Program-made: the position numbers and the translations under genes
The notes under the pieces: model-generated
Seen by the model: the letters and a program-made list of their open reading frames with translations, nothing else
Databases searched by the model: none
What the model was told of the DNA's origin: nothing
Part shown: piece after piece, positions 33,206 through 44,082 of the stretch
Numbering within the stretch: the first letter of the stretch is position 1
How the letters are laid out: each line of letters opens with the position of its first letter
Source of the DNA: Candidatus Steffania adelgidicola
GTDB lineage: Bacteria; Pseudomonadota; Gammaproteobacteria; Enterobacterales; Enterobacteriaceae
Direction: 5' to 3'
Length of the DNA stretch: 64,000 nt
NCBI RefSeq assembly: GCF_020541225.1
Contig: NZ_CP045889.1
Span: 744,001 to 808,000, forward strand

Positions 33206-34192
33206 TCAGGCGTAATTGCTAAGTTTTTTAATTAAATCCATCATTTTTAGCGGGGAATCACTGGATACTTTTCGCACTTCCAGTTCAATCCCGTATTTAT
33301 TGAGTGTTTTAAATGCCTGTATATCTTTTTCATCTACTGAGACAGCATTATTCACCTGCGTTTTCCCCTGCCGAAACGCCATCCCTCCAATATTAACAGA
33401 GGTAATTGCAACACCACCCTCAACAAGACAGACGACATCACTCGGATTAGTGAATAATAACATTACGCGATCATTCGCATATTTTGGATTTTCATAAACT
33501 CTAATAGCCTTCGCCACATCAACTACGTGAGCCGTAACACCCGGAGGGGCAACCTGGATAAGTAGCGTTTTTCGTACTGTATCTGCAGCCACATCATCGC
33601 TGACCACAATGATACGTTTTACGTTGGTTTCTTTTGTCCAGCGAGTAGCAACTTGACCGTGGATCAGACGGTCATCAATACGTGCTAGAATGATATTCAT
33701 GTGTCTGTGCTGACCGATCTTAGGTGGTACCGCAGATTTTACCCTTAACGAAAAAGGGGGGGTAATAGAAGGGACAGGAACAATATGCTCCGATTCGAGG
33801 AATTTTAACCCTTTTACACCGGTCCGTCCAGTTTCAATTGCAGTTTTAACAAGTTCTTGGAAAGGGGGATGATCGTCGCGAGCCATAAAAGTTTCAACCA
33901 GCATGGGTATATTCACTCCGGTCACCACTTCATAATTTTCTTTATTAATTACCATGCGGCTTGCGGCATTGAATGGACTACCCCCCCAGGTATCTACCAA
34001 AAACAATACACCCGATGCGATATCAAGATCTGCCAGACAAGCAGTATATTTCTCAATCAATGTTTCAGCGTTTTCGCCAGGAATAAAATCAATCCAGGTG
34101 ACATTGTCTTGTTTACCTAAAATCATTTCAGCTGTTTTTAGTAATTGCTCAGCTGCTAATCCGTGAGTGCCCATAATAATAGCAATACTCAC
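33206..34192 (-). CDS. manX: Mannose-type PTS enzyme IIAB
   Basis: Cytoplasmic phosphocarrier that accepts phosphate from HPr and passes it to the incoming sugar. 328 aa (E. coli 323). The IIA domain has His10 in IIMGTHGLAAEQLL and VDTWGGSPFNAASR. A linker near 140-170 lacks the Ala/Pro richness of E. coli. The IIB domain has its active histidine in RIDDRLIHGQVATRW, then VAPPGVTAHVVDVAKAI, GGMAFRQGKTQVNNAVS and ELEVRKVS. The start is GTG 34192 behind AAGGAGGTATCC. Seven consecutive G fall in the GGS codons of the IIA domain. Divergent to yoaE, as in E. coli. Confidence 0.96.
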   Translation of the reverse strand: MSIAIIMGTHGLAAEQLLKTAEMILGKQDNVTWIDFIPGENAETLIEKYTACLADLDIASGVLFLVDTWGGSPFNAASRMVINKENYEVVTGVNIPMLVETFMARDDHPPFQELVKTAIETGRTGVKGLKFLESEHIVPVPSITPPFSLRVKSAVPPKIGQHRHMNIILARIDDRLIHGQVATRWTKETNVKRIIVVSDDVAADTVRKTLLIQVAPPGVTAHVVDVAKAIRVYENPKYANDRVMLLFTNPSDVVCLVEGGVAITSVNIGGMAFRQGKTQVNNAVSVDEKDIQAFKTLNKYGIELEVRKVSSDSPLKMMDLIKKLSNYA

Positions 34193-34506
34193 TGGATACC
34201 TCCTTTATATTTACAATATGGGTTATGGGCCCCACACAAAAGATATATCTAGGACGCTAACTCTTAGTTGGTATAAGTTTACAGGCAGAAAAGATACTTG
34301 TCCTAACCTTAGTTTTCATGATCATTGAAGTAAACTACGCTTTATTTTAATATGTAAAAAAAATAAAAATTGTGACGGCGCTCAGTTATTTGGCGAAGGA
34401 AAACGATATAAGTGCATAAAAAAATAAATAAGAATTCTAAAACATTCTAAAGTGAAAAAGTTTTGTGCTTGATGGGTGTTCCCTGATAAAGTCAAAGGTT
34501 TAAATT
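34193..34506. other. Intergenic region between divergent manX and yoaE
   Basis: This should hold the man promoter, but no convincing -35/-10 pair was identified and no clear Mlc or CRP site was seen. Confidence 0.4.
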
Positions 34507-34700
34507 ATAAGGGGAGTAAACAGCCCTATTATGGATTGTCATTGATGTCAATTGATTGTTTTTTATTCGCCCTAGCGAACATTGTTGTCCTTTCACTAGC
34601 GTTCTGCGCTGCGTCTTTCTTTTGTTATATTTAATCCCGCGATCTAAGATGGATTTCCCCTTGGTAGCCTGTCTCTGCACCTTTGCCGGTAAAAATACGG
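34507..34700 (+). promoter_or_regulatory. Candidate yybP-ykoY-type (manganese) riboswitch leader of yoaE
   Basis: The family shows GGGGAGTA near its 5' end and a 3' element rich in ACCTTTGCC closing the basal stem. Here AAGGGGAGTA is at 34509-34518 and CTGCACCTTTGCCGG at 34676-34690, with AAGG able to pair with CCTT; the 5'-3' distance of about 180 bases suits the class. A GTCAAT segment at 34547-34552 could be the internal conserved piece. The gene behind it belongs to the TerC family, a common target of this riboswitch. I did not fold it, and several consensus positions are not evident. Confidence 0.4.
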
Positions 34701-34746
34701 TTGAGCCCTGTGATCACTACAGTCTAAATACCTTACGGAGCCTGTG

Positions 34747-36303
34747 ATGGAATTTTTAATAGATCCCTCAATTTGGGTGGGATTATTGACTCTTATCCTA
34801 CTGGAGATCATTCTCGGGATAGATAATGTAGTCTTTGTTGCAATCTTGTCGGATAAATTGCCATTAACAAAGCGTGAGCGCGCACGGGTGGTGGGTTTAT
34901 CACTGGCCCTAATTATGCGCCTTGGGTTACTATCACTTATTTCATGGATTGTCACGTTAATACATCCCCTGTTCACTGTAGGCGCCTTTTCTTTTTCTGG
35001 CCGTGACCTTATATTGTTACTTGGGGGGGTATTTCTTTTATTTAAAGCCACTACCGAGCTGCATGAACGTCTAGAAAATAAAGAGCACGACAGTAGTGAC
35101 GGGGGCGGTTACGCTAGTTTTTGGGCAGTGGTAGTTCAAATTGTCATTCTTGATGCGGTGTTTTCTCTTGATGCAGTGATCACGGCAGTGGGGATGGTTA
35201 ATAATTTGCCGGTAATGATGACTGCAGTAGTAATAGCTATGTTAATCATGCTGCTGGCGTCACGTTCACTGACTCGTTTTATTAACCGTCATCAAACTGT
35301 GGTAGTCCTCTGCCTCAGCTTCCTGCTGATGATTGGTCTCAGTCTCATTGCTGAAGGTTTTGGTTTTTATATTCCCAAAAGTTACTTATATGCAGCCATT
35401 GGCTTTTCGATTCTTATCGAAATGTTGAACCAGATAGCACGCCGAAATTTTATTAAGAATCAGTCTGCAAAACCCATGCGTGAACGCACCGCAGAAGCGA
35501 TTATGCGACTAATGGGTAATAGAACACAGCTTGACATTGGCGAGGATGATTCAGCTGAAGCGTTTAAACCGGCTCATTTCGCCGATGAAGAGCGCCATAT
35601 GATTACAGGAGTGCTATCACTGGCCTCTAGAACCCTTCGTAGCGTCATGACCCCGAGAAACGAAATTACTTGGCTAAATTGTCAGCGGCCCGTTGAGGAG
35701 CTACGAGCAACATTGATGGAGACACCTCATAATATGTTCCCAGTTTGTAATGGTGAACTAGATCAGCTTATTGGTATTGTAAGGGCTAAGGATTTAATGG
35801 CAGCAGTAAGCCATGGAGAACACGTTAAGGCTTATGCCGCGGCCAACTCAGCGATTGTGGTACCAGAAACCTTGGATGTACTAAAATTATTAGAAGAGCT
35901 GCGCCGAGCGAGAGGCAGTATGGTAATGGTCTCTAATGAGTTCGGCGTCATCCAAGGGCTGGTGACACCATTAGATGTTCTAGAAGCCATTGCCGGTGAG
36001 TTTCCTGACGAAGATGAAACGCCAGAAATCGAGATTCATAATGAAGGCTGGCTGGCTAAAGGTAGCACTGATTTACACGCCTTGCAGCAAGCACTAGATA
36101 CTCAATCGCTGGCACGTGGGCGAGACGATGTCGCCTCACTAGCCGGATTACTGTTATCGCAATGCGACCAAATGCCAGTAGAGGGAACCGTACTTATCCT
36201 GGATGGATGGCGTTTCACTATTCGACAAATGGTCGAATATCGTATTGAACAGGTATGGATTGAACACCTCTCGCTACGTCACTGCGCTGAAAAGGTGGAA
36301 TAA
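34747..36303 (+). CDS. yoaE: TerC-family membrane protein with CBS and CorC/HlyC domains (YoaE)
   Basis: 518 aa from ATG 34747 (an in-frame GTG lies 3 bases earlier); GGAG sits upstream. The N-terminal half is a TerC-type integral membrane domain with [20 protein letters not shown] and [20 protein letters not shown], whose acidic membrane residues suggest metal ion handling. CBS pair about 290-420 ([51 protein letters not shown]). The C-terminal CorC/HlyC domain has [10 protein letters not shown]. The exact substrate is not established; TerC relatives are linked to manganese or tellurite. Placement next to manXYZ matches E. coli. Confidence 0.93.
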   Translation: MEFLIDPSIWVGLLTLILLEIILGIDNVVFVAILSDKLPLTKRERARVVGLSLALIMRLGLLSLISWIVTLIHPLFTVGAFSFSGRDLILLLGGVFLLFKATTELHERLENKEHDSSDGGGYASFWAVVVQIVILDAVFSLDAVITAVGMVNNLPVMMTAVVIAMLIMLLASRSLTRFINRHQTVVVLCLSFLLMIGLSLIAEGFGFYIPKSYLYAAIGFSILIEMLNQIARRNFIKNQSAKPMRERTAEAIMRLMGNRTQLDIGEDDSAEAFKPAHFADEERHMITGVLSLASRTLRSVMTPRNEITWLNCQRPVEELRATLMETPHNMFPVCNGELDQLIGIVRAKDLMAAVSHGEHVKAYAAANSAIVVPETLDVLKLLEELRRARGSMVMVSNEFGVIQGLVTPLDVLEAIAGEFPDEDETPEIEIHNEGWLAKGSTDLHALQQALDTQSLARGRDDVASLAGLLLSQCDQMPVEGTVLILDGWRFTIRQMVEYRIEQVWIEHLSLRHCAEKVE

Positions 36304-36544
36304 GACTCTTTATACTACTGTCTATTTAGTATTGGTATTGTCTAAGGATACCGGTTCTACCGGTTAGTCACTAATAACATACTATATTAATTCAATTATC
36401 TCATCTGAACTAAAAATAGAGTTTGTATATTACCAGATGCAGTACTTAATAGTATTAATTTCAAATTTACTAAAAATAAAACACAGCGATATTTGTGAGA
36501 AGAGAGAGCTTATATTCGTACTCTACATGATAAAAATAAATCAT

Positions 36545-39151
36545 TTAACTTGTACTACTAATACCGTTATCCGAATTAATGATGTCATGCGGTATTACCG
36601 CATTCAAGAGCCCCTCTTCTTCTACCGGTTCGGCAACACGTTGCAATCCAACCACTTTCTCCTCCTGCGCGGTACGGATAAGAGTAACACCTTGAGTGTT
36701 ACGGCCTACGATGCTTACTTCAGAGACACGCGTACGCACTAGAGTGCCGGCGTCGGTAATCATCATAATCTGATCACAGTTATCTACCTGTACTGCTCCT
36801 ACTACTTGACCGTTACGTTCACTGACCTTAATTGAGATAACACCCTGGGTGGCTCGAGACCTGGTCGGGTAATCGGCCTGGCCTGTCCGCTTACCGTAAC
36901 CATGCTCCGTAACCGTTAATATTGCTCCTTTGCCACGTGGAACAATGAGAGAGACCACTCGATCCCGTTCCGCTAGATTAATGCCGCGAACACCAGAAGC
37001 ACTGCGACCCATGGTACGCACTTGATTTTCCTGGAAACGAACCACTTTTCCATAAGCAGAAAATAGCATGATTTCATTGCTGCCATCGGTCAGATCTACA
37101 CCTATCAACTCATCACCGTCATTAAGATTAACAGCAATAATACCAGCGCTACGTGGGCGGCTAAACTCGAGAAGAGCGGTTTTTTTTACAATCCCGCTAG
37201 CGGTCGCCATGAAGACGTGTCGTCCTTTTTCATACTCACCCACCGGTAAAATCGCAGTAATACGTTCATTCGATTCCAGCGGTAATAGGTTTACTATTGG
37301 GCGACCTCTTCCACCTCGACTGGCTTCCGGTAACTGATAAACTTTCATCCAGTATATCCGTCCTCGGCTAGAAAAGAGCAAGATCGTTTCATGGGTGTTT
37401 GTTACAAGTAGGCAGTTAATAAAATCTTCTTCTTTGATGCTAGCTGCTGACTTCCCTTTACCGCCGCGCCGCTGTGCTTCGTAATCCCTGATCGGTTGAT
37501 GCTTCACGTATCCTTGATTGGATAGAGTGACCACCACATTTTCCTGGTTTATTAGATCCTCAATATTAATATCTGAGGTATGTGCGGTGATTTCAGTGCG
37601 TCGTGGATCGTTATACTTCTCTTTAATGGCGGCAAGCTCTGTACGAATAACCTCCATAAGGCACTCTGGATGCTCCAATATGCGCATCAGTTTAGTTGTC
37701 TGATTTAAAAGGATATTATATTCATCAAAAAGTTTTTCGTGTTCTAGAGCAGTCAGCTTTTGTAACCGCAGATCTAAAATAGCCTGAGCTTGCTGCTCAG
37801 TCAGGTAATATTGACCATCGCGAATTCTGCACCTCATCTCCAGCCAATCTACACGATCCGTGGTATCGCTATCTCGTTCTAGCATAAAAGAGACTGTGCC
37901 AAGTGACCATGAAGATGCTAGTAAGATACGCTTCGCTTCTGCCGGGGTTGCTGCCTGTCGAATCAGTTTGATAATGGGATTGATATTTACTAATGCCACT
38001 GCTAATGCTTCTAGAATATAAATTCTCTCACGCGCTGTGTGTAATTCAAAAATAGTACGCCGGGTTACCACTTCACGCCGATGACATATAAAGGCAGATA
38101 AAATATCTTTTAGCGGTAGAGTCTTTGGTCTCCCTTGATGTAGTGCCACCATATTAATACCGAAAGATACTTGGAGTTGGGTTAGTGAATAGAGATTATT
38201 CAGCACCACTTCTCCTATTGCATCACGCTTAATTTCAATAACAATTCGCATACCGTCTTTGTCGGATTCATCACGTAACGCACTGATACCCTCAACGCGC
38301 TTTTCTTTTACCAGCTCGGCAATTTTTTCAATTAAGCGCGCTTTGTTTACCTGATAAGGAATTTCATACACGATAATAGCTTCTCGGCTATTTTTAGCAT
38401 TCTTTTTTACCTCTGCAACCGCACGAATATGAATTTTTCCACGACCAGTGCGATAAGCTTCTTCGATACCACGTTGGCCGTTTATAATGCCAGCAGTGGG
38501 AAAATCCGGACCAGAAATGTATGTCATCAGGTCTTTAACGCCGATATTTTCATCGTCGATATAAGCTAGGCAACCGTCGATTACTTCTGCAAGATTATGC
38601 GGGGGGACATTGGTAGCCATCCCTACTGCAATGCCAGAAGAGCCATTGACTAATAAATTAGGCACCCTAGTAGGAAAAACATCAGGGATTTTCTCAGTAC
38701 CGTCATAGTTAGGTACATAATCAACGGTCTCTTTTTCTAAATCTGCCAACAATTCGTGAGCAATTTCTGACATTCTCACTTCGGTATAACGCATCGCGGC
38801 GGCAGAGTCACCGTCAACGGAACCAAAATTACCCTGTCCATCTACTAACATGTAACGCAGTGAGAAGGACTGTGCCATACGAACGATAGTATCGTAGACA
38901 GCAGTATCCCCGTGGGGATGATATTTACCAATAACGTCACCGACAACACGCGCCGATTTTTTATACGGTCTATTCCAGTCATTACCGAGGACGCGCATCG
39001 CGAATAGCACTCGCCGATGCACGGGTTTGAGTCCGTCTCGCACATCGGGTAGGGCGCGTCCGACGATAACGGACATCGCATAATCTAGATAAGAACGCTT
39101 TAGCTCTTCTTCGATATTGACCGGTATAATCTCTCTAGCAAGGTCGCTCAT
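36545..39151 (-). CDS. gyrA: DNA gyrase subunit A
   Basis: Breakage-reunion subunit of gyrase. 868 aa (E. coli 875). Catalytic Tyr122 in [13 protein letters not shown]. The quinolone region reads [18 protein letters not shown], with Thr83 in place of the E. coli Ser and Asp87 kept. The GyrA box is QRRGGKG, followed by the beta-pinwheel domain with repeated GKVVRF- and GYGKRT-like blades. The acidic C-terminal tail of E. coli is replaced by a short mostly neutral one ([20 protein letters not shown]). With parC and parE dead in this window, gyrase may be the only type II topoisomerase. Confidence 0.98.
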   Translation of the reverse strand: MSDLAREIIPVNIEEELKRSYLDYAMSVIVGRALPDVRDGLKPVHRRVLFAMRVLGNDWNRPYKKSARVVGDVIGKYHPHGDTAVYDTIVRMAQSFSLRYMLVDGQGNFGSVDGDSAAAMRYTEVRMSEIAHELLADLEKETVDYVPNYDGTEKIPDVFPTRVPNLLVNGSSGIAVGMATNVPPHNLAEVIDGCLAYIDDENIGVKDLMTYISGPDFPTAGIINGQRGIEEAYRTGRGKIHIRAVAEVKKNAKNSREAIIVYEIPYQVNKARLIEKIAELVKEKRVEGISALRDESDKDGMRIVIEIKRDAIGEVVLNNLYSLTQLQVSFGINMVALHQGRPKTLPLKDILSAFICHRREVVTRRTIFELHTARERIYILEALAVALVNINPIIKLIRQAATPAEAKRILLASSWSLGTVSFMLERDSDTTDRVDWLEMRCRIRDGQYYLTEQQAQAILDLRLQKLTALEHEKLFDEYNILLNQTTKLMRILEHPECLMEVIRTELAAIKEKYNDPRRTEITAHTSDINIEDLINQENVVVTLSNQGYVKHQPIRDYEAQRRGGKGKSAASIKEEDFINCLLVTNTHETILLFSSRGRIYWMKVYQLPEASRGGRGRPIVNLLPLESNERITAILPVGEYEKGRHVFMATASGIVKKTALLEFSRPRSAGIIAVNLNDGDELIGVDLTDGSNEIMLFSAYGKVVRFQENQVRTMGRSASGVRGINLAERDRVVSLIVPRGKGAILTVTEHGYGKRTGQADYPTRSRATQGVISIKVSERNGQVVGAVQVDNCDQIMMITDAGTLVRTRVSEVSIVGRNTQGVTLIRTAQEEKVVGLQRVAEPVEEEGLLNAVIPHDIINSDNGISSTS

Positions 39152-39555
39152 AACGCCTATATCCTTCTACTAAATGAAGTATCTACCCGGATTTAATGTA
39201 TTACAGGATACCATCTTTTTCTAATAAGGGGGATCACTCCCCATCGAAAGATGAAACGGCACAATCTCATATATTATATTCTATGGTGACAGTATAATTA
39301 TGTTTGAAGTATTCATTAATATTCATAGAGTAAAATGGCACTTTACTACAAAAACTGATGGATTCTCAATCCTAAAAAAACGCATTAGCACAGTATACAC
39401 TCAAGTTTCTGACTATGGTTTTTATCATAAGAGTCTAAAACTTCTCTAAGGCCGCATGCTAATAACATCCATGATGTATCTCCTGTAGCACCTATTGTAA
39501 GCTGAATGGCAAGAGTCGATAGAACACTTAGAGATTGAGCTAAGAATTTAATTCA
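39152..39555. other. Intergenic region upstream of gyrA
   Basis: 400 bases separating gyrA from the ubiG relic on the opposite strand. It presumably holds the gyrA promoter, but none was assigned with confidence. Confidence 0.4.
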
Positions 39556-39879
39556 ATGTGGAGCGGAGAATTCGATTCAGATGCAATCGGTAAATTCCAC
39601 ACTGTCATCGTTCTCTTGTTAAACCACAAGAGAAAAGATAAACTACCCAACTGTATCATTCTACTGTCTGTTGATTATATGCTTGTAACCAAGCTGGTAG
39701 TTTTTTTTAGAACAAGCATCAGATGCTTACTGCAAAGTCGAAACCTATCAGAAAGTACTGCACAAGAAGGAAAACACATATCTAGTTTAAATATTGCTAT
39801 CACGAGTATGAGTAATGATAACTCGTCTAAACCGAACAACAATAGCGTTACTTTTAAATTATCACCAGAAGATGTTTGA
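39556..39879 (+). pseudogene. ubiG: Internally deleted relic of ubiG
   Basis: UbiG performs both O-methylations in ubiquinone synthesis and in E. coli is divergent from gyrA, just as here. The 107-codon frame begins with SDAIGKFHTV, like the HEEIAKFEAV start of UbiG, then jumps to a C-terminal part: SVDYMLV for GAEYIL and HISSL for HITGL at nearly the same spacing (41 against 42 residues), then SVTFKLSPEDV for NTFKLGPGVDV. The whole SAM-binding core (about 130 residues) is missing, so no activity is possible. Individual matches are short; position and orientation carry much of the weight. Confidence 0.6.
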
Positions 39880-40876
39880 AGCCTGCACAAAACATATCTC
39901 GGCATTGAAGATTCGGTTAATTATCTACATGTATCTCTATACATCTTCCTCATGCTAGTCTGGAATACTCATCCTTTCAATATATGCATCAAATCCACCC
40001 ACACCGTTAAATTGAGTAGATCACACCCCGCCACATGAGCACCGCTCCATATCACTATCTTTCATGATTTTTCAATACACAATCATTTTAATATCATAAG
40101 TAATATGCATATAAATCAGAGGGGTTAAATAATTAGCGAAGTGTTAAATTAAGCAAATATCACATTCAGTGAGATATTTTATATCTCGTAACCACTCACT
40201 GAATAGTAGTTGTAAAATACCGAGTTATCCCACTTACTCATTTTCTTTTCACATTGTTTAAAAAACACTTCCTTGCAATGTTATAACTTGTTCACTTTAA
40301 TTCTTTTAAAGAATATAACTCTATATATGTTAATCTGTTTCTAATAAGTTAATTATTCAACAGTATCTCTGCATTTGGCTAGACTTTACTCCTCTCAGAT
40401 TGAGAGGATTTTAAATCCATCATGCACTTTAATGAAACTCTCTAGACGATTACAGAATTACGAAATAGATCTTAACGCTGATGCCTTGATTACTTTTATT
40501 TTTTGAGCATATTAAACTATTTTAAATAGAAAGAGAGTTGAGGAACTCATTAATATCATAATCAGTTTTTCAAAAAAAATCTATAAACCCTGTATCATAG
40601 CGGCGTAAGGAAACTATGATGTTCATTCTCAAAAAGAGTGAGAGATAATATACATATTGATATGTGTACTGTATTCTCTTAACTGCCATTTAAATATATA
40701 ACTGTATCGTACTCTAGAATAAATCAGTCAACATTGAAACCTAATAGACTCTGAAATAATTATATGCCGTGATATATTAATCTAGATCACATTGTTTGTG
40801 TAATTTGAAAAACACTATAATCTATAAAGAAATAATGAGTGAATTTTAAAACAATTAGTAAAACTCACTATATCAT
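39880..40876. other. Spacer between the ubiG relic and ispF
   Basis: About 1 kb, AT-rich; no remnant recognised. truD and surE follow ispF in E. coli and are not traceable here. Confidence 0.5.
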
Positions 40877-41365
40877 CTAAACAAATGATAATACATGACC
40901 CATCAAGACCACCACTGCTACGCAGGCAATCGCCTCACCGCGGCCGATAAAACCCAGTTGTTCGGTAGTAGTTGCCTTAATATTAATATCATCTATCTGG
41001 CAATCGAGATTTTTGGCAATATATTCACGCATTTTAAAAATGTGAGTCGCCATCTTTGGTTCTTGAAGGATAAGAGTGATATCCAGATTCCCCATACGGT
41101 AACCCTTTTCTGTAATTTTTTGCCAAGCGGAGCGTAATAGAATGCCGCTATCGGCCCCCATGTAAGCCGGATCCGTATCCGGAAATAATTTACCGATATC
41201 ATCAAGTGCAGCGGCACCCAAGAGCGCATCGATGGCAGCATGCAGCATGACATCACCATCGGAATGCGCTAGAAGCCCCCTTGAATAAGGGATGTGAATG
41301 CCACCTATAATAAGAGGGCCTTCACCACCGAATTTATGCACGTCGAAACCATGTCCGATACGCAT
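40877..41365 (-). CDS. ispF: 2-C-methyl-D-erythritol 2,4-cyclodiphosphate synthase
   Basis: MEP pathway cyclase. 162 aa (E. coli 159). Zinc ligands in [12 protein letters not shown] (Asp8, His10) and [20 protein letters not shown] (His near 42). [13 protein letters not shown] and the CDP-binding [19 protein letters not shown] are also present. ATG 41365 directly abuts the ispD stop with no gap. Trimeric enzyme acting after IspD and IspE. Confidence 0.97.
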   Translation of the reverse strand: MRIGHGFDVHKFGGEGPLIIGGIHIPYSRGLLAHSDGDVMLHAAIDALLGAAALDDIGKLFPDTDPAYMGADSGILLRSAWQKITEKGYRMGNLDITLILQEPKMATHIFKMREYIAKNLDCQIDDINIKATTTEQLGFIGRGEAIACVAVVVLMGHVLSFV

Positions 41366-42085
41366 TTATATATTCTCCGTATTGGATAATTGAGAAAAAA
41401 AGAAGCGTGCTAACGCTAAATCTTCCGGATACGTTACTTTAACATTGTCCGATCGCCCTGTGACCAACAGCGGTGCATAGGTGCAATATTCTATTGCTGA
41501 GGCCTCGTCGGTTACTGTTGCCCCTTCTCGTAATGCACGCTCCAGGGAGTTTTTCAGCAAATCGCGCGTAAATAGCTGAGGTGTCATCGCATGCCATAAA
41601 TCGACCCGATCTACAGTATGTGCCACAATATTTGTATGGGAATTAGCGCGTTTCATAGTGTCACGCACTGGTGACGCTAGCAACCCTCCAACGTCAGTAT
41701 GCGTGGTGATCGCCAGAAGGCGGCACAGATCGTCTTGATGCAAACAGGGACGCACAGCGTCATGTACCAATACCCAAGTAGCCGAAAACCCTCCTCGTAG
41801 GGCAGCCATTACTGAGGTAGCACGAATCTTCCCACCCGTAACAGCGTGAACCCTCGGATTGGTGGCTATGGGTAATCGTTCATACCAGCGATCTGCAGGA
41901 TTTATCGCTACAATCACCTGGCGAATACACGTTTGGGACAAAAGCACCCCAATTGCATGTTCTAGTAGAGTTTTATCGCCAATAGTAAGATATTGTTTTG
42001 GCAAAAGTGCCTGCATGCGGCTACCGATTCCAGCAGCCGGCACTATAGCAATAACATCCGGGACAGAAGGCATTGATAAAATCAT
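41366..42085 (-). CDS. ispD: 2-C-methyl-D-erythritol 4-phosphate cytidylyltransferase
   Basis: MEP pathway: couples MEP to CTP. 239 aa (E. coli 236). CTP-binding IVPAAGIGSRMQALLPKQYL at the N-terminus, WVLVHDAVRPCLHQDDL, PVRDTMKRA, ALREGATVTDEASAIEYC and DNVKVTYPEDLALA. ATG 42085 chosen with an AGGTAAG site upstream; ATG four codons later is possible. First gene of ispD-ispF. In E. coli ftsB precedes it; only a faint trace is seen here. Confidence 0.96.
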   Translation of the reverse strand: MILSMPSVPDVIAIVPAAGIGSRMQALLPKQYLTIGDKTLLEHAIGVLLSQTCIRQVIVAINPADRWYERLPIATNPRVHAVTGGKIRATSVMAALRGGFSATWVLVHDAVRPCLHQDDLCRLLAITTHTDVGGLLASPVRDTMKRANSHTNIVAHTVDRVDLWHAMTPQLFTRDLLKNSLERALREGATVTDEASAIEYCTYAPLLVTGRSDNVKVTYPEDLALARFFFSQLSNTENI

Positions 42086-43497
42086 TATTGATTTGCTTAC
42101 CTAATGGGGGATACAAGATAGCATCTTCCACCTTATCACGAGGTGATAGAAGTTTTTAGCAAGGTTAATTATCTTAAGATTATCTGTTTTCGACAGTATT
42201 CTGCTTTCTAACAACATTATTATGTTCAGGCATAATTTATTCTTGCATGGTTTTGGTTACGGCTGATTGTTTGTTACCAAGATAATCATTCAACTTATTT
42301 TTAGTGAGACAAATCGCACATTCCAATTCGTCCATAATGGACATATGAATAATATTCACCTTTTTTACCGAAGGTACAGCATAATTCAGATTGAATTATA
42401 AACTTTTGGAATCAAAAGGTATACATTAGTTTTTAACTATATATTTCACTATGTATCACTTTAAAATATCACTCAATGCTTAAAACTCATTGCCTATTCC
42501 CCCAGGCATACTCTCCTATGGAGAGACACAATTGATGCTTTCTACTACCATTTCAATACTCGATATACACATTCCTCTCTTGGATGTTTATATCTGAATA
42601 CATAATAGAGAACTGGTGTTAAAAGAAAAATTAATATTATTCATCTTATTTATTTTAGTTATATGGTATCTATAAATCATGTAAAAACCTATTGAAAACA
42701 GAGTAATAGATAATGATTTCTTTAAAAGAAATATTCTTTTACATAACTGATACACCACGTCAGGATACCTTGATCGTACTTTCCTATATATTTACTATTA
42801 GCAATGCTAATTCAATAAAAGAGCTATCCGTTAGGAAAAAAAATCATTGTTAATTGTCATTCTGTGTATAGCCATTAACTAGCGGAATAGTAATTCAGTG
42901 TTAGAGAGTTTCTCATTCTTATTATTGATAAATAACCAATATCACCTCTTTTAGGGAAAGAGGCTTAATTTAAATCTCTTAACCTTGCTATATTTCGAGT
43001 AGGCTTTGATTTCTATTTATATAAATGCAACACAGCAATCAATCCATATAAAACACAATATATATCAATAATATACTAGAAATAAGCCATTGAATATGAC
43101 CCGTTCGGTTATCTGATTACTAACCCTCGATCACTTGATTGGAAGAATGGATACATCTCTAAGAAAAATCCAGCCATGAGTCAATGAACACAACACGTTC
43201 TAAAAAAAACTTTTGTATAGAACTGCCAGACTATCTATTACATCTTGCTGAATAGTAGCAAGAAATAAAGGAACTCTCTTTTAAACCTATAAAAATCCAC
43301 TGCAATCTACGCAATATCTCTAAAGCGTTACACCAGAACAGTTTTAAAATAGATAATATCTTTATACTTCAATAGATCACACCTATGCACAAATAACGAT
43401 AAGGATGACCTGAAACTTTCTTACATAGAAAGAGCATAAAACTGTTGAACCTAAAGGTCATTTTTAGCACAGATTATAATCTGTAGCTAGAAGAGCA
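42086..43497. other. Spacer between ispD and fabA
   Basis: 1.4 kb of AT-rich DNA. A faint trace of ftsB may lie at its left end. rmf, next to fabA in E. coli, was not found. Confidence 0.45.
42125..42330 (-). pseudogene. Possible faint relic of ftsB
   Basis: FtsB is a small coiled-coil division protein encoded just upstream of ispD in E. coli. On the minus strand immediately before ispD, a frame reads NLAKNFYHLV at the place where FtsB has RPGETFYRLV, preceded after a frameshift by ENR where FtsB has EER. Frames are broken by stops. Matches are few, and the call rests mainly on position. Confidence 0.25.
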
Positions 43498-44016
43498 TTA
43501 AAACACCACAGTATCTTTAAACAAACCAACTTTGAGATCACTCGCAGTATAAATTATGGTACCGTCACACAGTACTTCACCGTCAGCCATACCCATGACT
43601 AATTTTCGGTTAATCACACGCCGGAAATGAATCCGGTAGGTTACTTTTTTCGAGGTGGGAAGAATCTGCCCGGTAAATTTTACTTCGTCTACACCAAGAG
43701 CGCGTCCTTTACCCTCTCCGCCTAACCAGCCTAAATAGAAACCGAGTAATTGCCACATAGCGTCTAGCCCTAAACACCCTGGCATTACTGGATCACCAAT
43801 AAAATGGCAACTGAAGAACCACATATCCGGATGAATATCCAGTTCTGCTTCTACAAAACCCTTATCATAATTACCACCGTCCTCAGTCATATTGACTACC
43901 CGGTCCATCATTAACATATTCGGCGCCGGCAATTGTGGGCCGTCTTTTCCAAAAAGTTCACCTCGGCTTGAGCCCAGCAAATCTTGTTTTGTATATGACT
44001 TACGTTTATCTACCAT
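43498..44016 (-). CDS. fabA: 3-hydroxydecanoyl-[ACP] dehydratase/isomerase FabA
   Basis: Dehydrates 3-hydroxyacyl-ACP and isomerises trans-2- to cis-3-decenoyl-ACP, opening unsaturated fatty acid synthesis. 172 aa, same as E. coli. The active-site histidine is in [20 protein letters not shown] with the catalytic Asp in the same block. [20 protein letters not shown] and the terminal [13 protein letters not shown] match. ATG 44016. It follows lonH on the same strand after 66 bases, as in E. coli, where a separate fabA promoter exists. Confidence 0.98.
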   Translation of the reverse strand: MVDKRKSYTKQDLLGSSRGELFGKDGPQLPAPNMLMMDRVVNMTEDGGNYDKGFVEAELDIHPDMWFFSCHFIGDPVMPGCLGLDAMWQLLGFYLGWLGGEGKGRALGVDEVKFTGQILPTSKKVTYRIHFRRVINRKLVMGMADGEVLCDGTIIYTASDLKVGLFKDTVVF

Positions 44017-44082
44017 GTATATCTAAACCTTAATTGTTTAATAGCGCAGATTACTCGATATACCAACCTATTATAATCACCT

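Noticed and set aside
36304..36544. Terminator between convergent yoaE and gyrA
   Set aside because: Only a direct repeat (ACCGGTT twice) and a weak stem were seen, without a T-run.
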